Of a stretch of DNA of 37,380 nt, positions 32,862-37,380 are shown piece after piece. Under the pieces are notes generated by a model that ran no database searches, was not told where the DNA came from, and worked only from the letters and a program-made list of their open reading frames with translations. Numbering within the stretch: position 1 is the stretch's first letter; every line of letters starts with the position of its first letter. Source of the DNA: a virus; the IMG/VR virus record IMGVR_UViG_3300032217_000419, positions 1-37,380 of that record; one strand, 5' to 3'. Made by a program: the position numbers and the translations under genes.

Positions 32862-34523
32862 ATGGCCATAAAACTTTTTGGATACAAGATCGGTAAAGAT
32901 GATGCCGATGCAGAAAAATTAAAATCTTTTGTTCCAGCTAATGATGACGATGCATCAGTATCCGTAGCTGGAGGTGGAGTATACGGTACATACATTGATT
33001 TAGAAGGTCAAATTAGAACTGATGCCGATTTAATTAAAAAATATCGTGAAATGGCACTTCAGCCAGAATGTGATGCTGCAATTGAAGATATTGTAAATGA
33101 ATCTTTAGTTTTTGAACATGGCGATTATCCAGTTCAAATTGTCTTAGATAAATTAGAACAACCAGAATCGATTAAAAAGAAAATTCGTGATGAATATCAT
33201 TTCATTATGAAACTTTTAGATTTCAATAATCAAGGATATGATATTTTCCGTAGATGGTATGTTGATGGTAGACTTTACTATCACATGGTCATTGATGAAA
33301 AGAATCCTAGAACTGGATTAAAAGAAGTTCGATATATTGATCCAAGAAAGATTCGCAAAGTTAGAGAATTAAAGAGAGATAAAAATTTAATTAATGCGAA
33401 TGCACTTCCTTCACAAAACTATGTCGAATATTTCATCTATTCGGACAAGGGTTTTGCTAGAGATGGATCTCAAGGAATCAAAATCGCTGCTGATGCTGTT
33501 TGTTATACAAATTCTGGTATCACAGATAAAGATGGCAAAGTAATTATTTCACATTTACATAAAGCAATTAAGCCATTAAATCAATTGAGAATGCTTGAAG
33601 ATGCTACGGTTATCTATAGAATTTCAAGAGCACCAGAGCGTAGAATTTTTTATATTGATGTTGGCAATTTACCAAAAATGAAAGCTGAAGAATATCTTCG
33701 CGACATTATGCAAAGATATAAGAACAAGATTGTATATGATGCACAGACTGGAGAGATTCGCGACGATAGAAGATTCCAAACTATGCTTGAAGACTTCTGG
33801 CTTCCAAGAAGAGAAGGTGGTAGGGGCACTGAAATCACAACTCTTCAAGGTGGTCAAAATCTAGGCGAAATTGATGATGTTCTATATTTTCAAAAGAAAG
33901 TATTTAAATCATTGAATGTTCCTATCTCAAGATTAGATACAGAAAATGGATTCTCTTTAGGTAGAGCGTCAGAAATCACAAGGGATGAATTAAAGTTTTC
34001 AAAATTTGTCAATCGTTTGCGTTTGAGATTTTCACATTTATTTGACAAAATGCTTGAAACACAATTGTTGCTAAAGGGCATTTGTACTCGCAAAGAATGG
34101 CAACAAATGAAAGAAGAAATTTCTTATGATTATCAATCAGATTTGCATTTTGCAGAACTTAAAGATGCTGAAATTCTAAAAGAAAGATTAGGATTGTTAG
34201 AAGCAATCGATCCATTTGTTGGAAAATATTTCTCTATTCGTCATATTCGTACTAAAGTGTTGCAACAAAGCGAAGAAGATATTAAAGAAATTGATAAAGA
34301 AATGGAAGAAGAAACTGCAGAGCAAGAAGAGAATGCTCCTCCTCAGGAAGAAATTCCCCAAGAAGCACCACCAGCACCAACATCCCATCAAGTCAATATT
34401 AAAGTGAAAGGCGAAGAGTATGAAAGAGATTTTGACGATTCCGATCAAAAAGAACTATCAAAATCAATGACAAGATTTTTTGATACTTTAGTCGAAGAGG
34501 CAAAGGGTGACAACAAAGAGTAA
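32862..34523 (+). CDS. 20: Portal vertex protein gp20
   Basis: Dodecameric portal through which DNA enters and leaves the head; it docks the terminase and later the neck. 553 residues (T4: 524). Signature regions are QIRTDADLIKKYREMALQPE at about residues 50-69, then DAAIEDIVNESLV, RRWYVDGRLYYHMVI at about 131, and RYIDPRKIRKVRE at about 155. The portal core continues with VLYFQKKVFKSLNVPISRLD and GFSLGRASEITRDELKFSKF (residues ~340-378). The C-terminal ~80 residues are acidic and proline-rich (EEETAEQEENAPPQEEIPQE), probably flexible. The ribosome site TTTAGGAAT precedes ATG 32862. The gene overlaps the next by 17 bases. Confidence 0.96.
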   Translation: MAIKLFGYKIGKDDADAEKLKSFVPANDDDASVSVAGGGVYGTYIDLEGQIRTDADLIKKYREMALQPECDAAIEDIVNESLVFEHGDYPVQIVLDKLEQPESIKKKIRDEYHFIMKLLDFNNQGYDIFRRWYVDGRLYYHMVIDEKNPRTGLKEVRYIDPRKIRKVRELKRDKNLINANALPSQNYVEYFIYSDKGFARDGSQGIKIAADAVCYTNSGITDKDGKVIISHLHKAIKPLNQLRMLEDATVIYRISRAPERRIFYIDVGNLPKMKAEEYLRDIMQRYKNKIVYDAQTGEIRDDRRFQTMLEDFWLPRREGGRGTEITTLQGGQNLGEIDDVLYFQKKVFKSLNVPISRLDTENGFSLGRASEITRDELKFSKFVNRLRLRFSHLFDKMLETQLLLKGICTRKEWQQMKEEISYDYQSDLHFAELKDAEILKERLGLLEAIDPFVGKYFSIRHIRTKVLQQSEEDIKEIDKEMEEETAEQEENAPPQEEIPQEAPPAPTSHQVNIKVKGEEYERDFDDSDQKELSKSMTRFFDTLVEEAKGDNKE

Positions 34524-37380
34524 TTCGCAAAAGGATATTATTAGCGAAGCACTTTCTGTAGCAACATCAGTTGCTTATACTAAAAAAGAAATTGAGAAAT
34601 TAAAAAAAGAATTTTTTAATTTCGTTGAAGAAAAAAGTAAAGAACAGAAAACTCTCGTTGAGTATGTCGAAGGTCCACAAGGAGAACGAGGTGTCGTTGG
34701 TCCTCGTGGATTCATTGGTCAGACTGGTGCTCAAGGTCCAGCTGGTCCAAAGGGCGACACTGGCGAACAGGGTCCACAAGGTGAAAAAGGCGATACTGGT
34801 GAAGTTGGTCCTCAAGGATACTTGGGCGCTACTGGACCAAAAGGCGAACGTGGTGAGAAAGGTGACAAGGGCGACAAAGGTGATCGCGGTGAGCAGGGCA
34901 TACAAGGTGAGCAAGGAATTCAAGGTCCTGCTGGAGTAGACGGTAAAGATGGTCCTGCTGGAAAAGATGGTCGCGATGGAATCAATGGCTTACCTGGACG
35001 CGACGGCTTAGACGGTAGAGATGGTGTTGATGGTAAAGATGGTGCACAAGGAAAAGATGGAAAGCCTGGCGCACAAGGAGCAAAAGGCGAAAAGGGAGAC
35101 ATTGGTCCAGCGGGTGCACAAGGACCTCAAGGAGAGCAAGGTCCACAAGGTGAAAAAGGTGATCCAGGACAAGATGCTGATGTAAGAGTAGTAGAAGAGC
35201 AAGTCAACAAATTCAAAGAGTTTCTACTACAGGATGTAAATCAATACAAAAATAAAGTTAATGCAATCATCGGTCAAGGATTCGGAGGCGGATCTCATGG
35301 TGGCGGTGAAGTTAATCTACGCTACTTAGATGACGTTGATAGAGATAGTATTACTGATGGTTATGTTTTATCTTATAATGAATCAACAAAAAAGTTTGTC
35401 TTTGTTCAACAAACTGGAGGTAGTGGTGGAACAATAGATTTATTTGCTAGAACAAGAGCAAACACTGCTTGGTATACAGCAAACTCAGCATACTTACAAG
35501 CTAATAGCGCATATTATCAAGCGAATCTTGCTTTTGATTTAGCAAATAGTAAGACATATACGTTTCATCAGAACACAGCACCAACAACCGCAAATATAAA
35601 CGATCTTTGGGCTAACACAGATAATGGATTCGTTTATTATAATTTTGGAAATACTTCATATCCTATTTGGGTTGAATTTGGTCCTACAGGAACTAATGTT
35701 GTAAATGTTGCATCATCAAATATAGAAACACTAGACTCTGTTACCACTCGAGGTAATACAACTAACAATGCAATCTCAGTAAGAGAAGTAAACATTCCTG
35801 TTGGTTCTCTACTAAGTGGTTCTGGTGTTATTATTGCTAATATTTTAAATGAAAATTTAAATACAGTTTTAGATCACGGAAATACTGCAAGCATTAACAT
35901 TGGTGACTATGGATTAACTAATGGTATTACTGGTGTACCTTACGCGGTATATCAATTAAAAAATGTTCCAGCAATATCTTTACAAGTTGGAGACATTGTT
36001 GGTGGAGCTGCAATTCCAAGTAATAGCGCAATTCTAGCAGTCGGCGCTGGTGCAAATGCAAACGTAATTATAACGAATTTAAATTTTGCTCCATCAGCAC
36101 CAATCCCATCATCCAATACCGTATTGACTTTTGCTAGACAAATTGTCAATGCTGGATTGTCAATTTCGACATTTGCAAATACTGATATCACATTGAATCC
36201 TGGTTCTGGTGGACACATTGTTCCTCATGCAGATATTATTCCATATACAACAAACGTATGGTCGCTAGGAACTCCAGGAAAACGATTTAAAGAGATTTGG
36301 CTAGGCGCAGGAACAATCTACGTTCAAGATGAAACTTTAGGTAATGACCAAGCACTTGGCGCAAAGAACGGAAACTTCTACATCAAAGGTGGTGCTGGTC
36401 TTGAAGTTGGCGAATTCACACTTGTAGACAACCAAATAAAAATTGCTAATAATGCAAGAGATATGATTGTTGGTACTATTGGTGCAACAGCAAATGTTGT
36501 ATTCAATCGTGCAATACAAGTAAATACTGCTAATGGATTTAATAGTTTTTCTATTAACAGAAATGGTCGTGTTCAAGTTAATGTTCCAAACATTCCTTTA
36601 CAAGATGCTGGAGCCGTTAATATTGTAGGTAGTAGTGACGGAAGGTATCAAGTAGTTAGTGGTGCTGGTAATATGTTGCATATTACTGGGAATGACAATC
36701 TTGCTGGTAAGATAACATTAGACGGATTTGGAAATAGTTATGCAACTGGATCATCTAGCGTTACTGGTCGTGGTGCAAGAGGAACCGCGGCGTCGCCAAC
36801 CAATACACAAGCTGGAGATGTACTCTTTAGACTTAGTGCTATTGGATATTCTATGCCAAACTATCTCACAGTTAACACTGGAGGAAGTCCTCATAGTATA
36901 GAATTTGTTGCAAAAGAAAACTATACTTCAAATACTATTGGTTCTATTATAAACTTTTATACTAGTCCAATTGGCGCAGCACAAAGATCATTATCTGCAA
37001 GTATTGATTCTACTGGATTATTATTCTCCAACACTTCATATGCAAATTCTGGTATTACATTTAGAGATGGTACAAGACAAATTACTGCCGCAAATAATGC
37101 GGGATATGCAGTCAATACAACTGTTAATACGATCTGGTCAACTACTAATACTGCATACTCTACTGCAAACTCTGCGTGGTATAGCGCAAACTTAGCATAT
37201 GCTCAAGCAAATACTGCTACAACTAATGCTGCTATAGCAAATAATCAAGCGGCTAGTGCATTTGCTAAAGCAAACACAGCATACAATGTTGGACAAGCTG
37301 CATATGATTATGCCAACACACTTGTTATTCCTAGTCTTGCTGGATATGCAGTCAATACTACAGTTAATTTAATTTGGGCA
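34507..37380 (+). CDS. Collagen-like tail fibre/adhesin (partial, open at right edge)
   Basis: At least 958 residues, no stop before the window ends. The only feasible start after the in-frame TAG (34489-34491) is GTG 34507, which overlaps the portal gene by 17 bases; GAAGAGG lies just upstream. Residues ~1-54 are helical and charged (KKEIEKLKKEFFNFVEEKSK). Residues 56-223 are 56 unbroken Gly-X-Y triplets, a collagen-like trimeric stalk rich in GEKGD, GPQGE and GKDG. Residues ~318-350 hold heptads of form [ST]A-[YW]-x-x-A-N. A motif YTTNVWSLGTPGKRFKEIWL (residues ~579-598) is common in phage fibres. Residues ~845-860 carry ITFRDGTRQI, then another run of AN heptads. Likely a whisker or head/neck fibre, or a side tail fibre; placement is inference. 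Confidence 0.85.
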   Translation, partial: MTTKSNSQKDIISEALSVATSVAYTKKEIEKLKKEFFNFVEEKSKEQKTLVEYVEGPQGERGVVGPRGFIGQTGAQGPAGPKGDTGEQGPQGEKGDTGEVGPQGYLGATGPKGERGEKGDKGDKGDRGEQGIQGEQGIQGPAGVDGKDGPAGKDGRDGINGLPGRDGLDGRDGVDGKDGAQGKDGKPGAQGAKGEKGDIGPAGAQGPQGEQGPQGEKGDPGQDADVRVVEEQVNKFKEFLLQDVNQYKNKVNAIIGQGFGGGSHGGGEVNLRYLDDVDRDSITDGYVLSYNESTKKFVFVQQTGGSGGTIDLFARTRANTAWYTANSAYLQANSAYYQANLAFDLANSKTYTFHQNTAPTTANINDLWANTDNGFVYYNFGNTSYPIWVEFGPTGTNVVNVASSNIETLDSVTTRGNTTNNAISVREVNIPVGSLLSGSGVIIANILNENLNTVLDHGNTASINIGDYGLTNGITGVPYAVYQLKNVPAISLQVGDIVGGAAIPSNSAILAVGAGANANVIITNLNFAPSAPIPSSNTVLTFARQIVNAGLSISTFANTDITLNPGSGGHIVPHADIIPYTTNVWSLGTPGKRFKEIWLGAGTIYVQDETLGNDQALGAKNGNFYIKGGAGLEVGEFTLVDNQIKIANNARDMIVGTIGATANVVFNRAIQVNTANGFNSFSINRNGRVQVNVPNIPLQDAGAVNIVGSSDGRYQVVSGAGNMLHITGNDNLAGKITLDGFGNSYATGSSSVTGRGARGTAASPTNTQAGDVLFRLSAIGYSMPNYLTVNTGGSPHSIEFVAKENYTSNTIGSIINFYTSPIGAAQRSLSASIDSTGLLFSNTSYANSGITFRDGTRQITAANNAGYAVNTTVNTIWSTTNTAYSTANSAWYSANLAYAQANTATTNAAIANNQAASAFAKANTAYNVGQAAYDYANTLVIPSLAGYAVNTTVNLIWA
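34672..35175 (+). repeat. Collagen-like Gly-X-Y repeat (56 triplets)
   Basis: Gly codons fall every third codon without a break from 34672 to 35167, giving 56 triplets. The DNA is more GC-rich than its surroundings because of the Gly/Pro codons. Both other reading directions are open here only because of this regularity. Confidence 0.97.
37102..37380 (+). repeat. 240-bp (80-residue) repeat in the collagen-like fibre
   Basis: The coding motif AGYAVNTTVN-x-IW occurs at 37102 and again at 37342, exactly 240 bases apart, separated by alanine/asparagine heptads (TAYSTAN, SAWYSAN, LAYAQAN). The second copy is cut by the window edge, so the number of units is unknown. Confidence 0.75.

Noticed and set aside
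34600-35202. Alternative-frame and reverse-strand ORFs across the collagen-like region
   Set aside because: The Gly-X-Y regularity keeps other frames open. Only the frame starting at GTG 34507 gives a coherent fibre protein continuing to the window edge.

Overview
The window is a tail, neck, packaging and portal module of an AT-rich T4-like tailed phage (contractile-tailed myovirus type). The diagnostic proteins are a gp6-like baseplate wedge, gp8, neck gp13 and gp14, gp15, both terminase subunits (gp16, gp17), tail sheath gp18, two gp19-type tail tube proteins and the gp20 portal. The order 13-14-15-16-17-18-19-20 is that of T4. The style of the baseplate genes (a gp6-like wedge, a very large protein with a DUF4815-like start, GSGY repeats, long low-complexity fibres) resembles marine and freshwater relatives of T4, such as phages of cyanobacteria, SAR11 or methylotrophs. 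The host cannot be fixed from the sequence. All convincing genes are on the + strand. I saw no tRNA, CRISPR array, integrase or insertion sequence.

Layout: (1) 1-7489, baseplate: the 3' tail of an unidentified gene, gp6-like, a 1403-residue protein in the gp7 position with an exact 432-bp internal tandem duplication, and gp8. (2) 7519-13922: a 2050-residue structural protein with a DUF4815-like N-terminus, and a small coiled-coil gene. (3) 13925-25138, about 11 kb of fibres and adhesins: three fibre genes sharing an N-terminal attachment motif, three tandem paralogues of an unrecognised propeller-like protein, a small possible assembly chaperone, and a fibronectin III plus glycine-rich adhesin. 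(4) 25231-29572: neck genes, tail terminator and terminase. (5) 29629-34523: sheath, two tube proteins and portal. (6) 34507 to the right edge: an open collagen-like fibre gene with a GTG start overlapping the portal gene, where capsid protease and scaffold genes would follow in T4.

Transcription appears organised by T4-type late promoters. The octamer TATAAATA occurs ahead of gp8, two fibre genes, gp13 and the sheath gene, with a one-mismatch version ahead of the portal. Three good rho-independent terminators (after the small chaperone-like gene, after the last fibre, and before the portal) cut the module into units.

The most interesting region is the fibre cassette. It shows repeated duplication: copied leaders carrying a remnant of the small coiled-coil gene, fibre stalks built from 5-residue repeats in 2, 13 and 19 copies between the same flanking modules, shared stems with exchanged tips, and a mosaic three-gene array of putative receptor-binding proteins. 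I read it as a recombination-driven system for diversifying host recognition. That function is inference; the repeats and duplications are directly visible.
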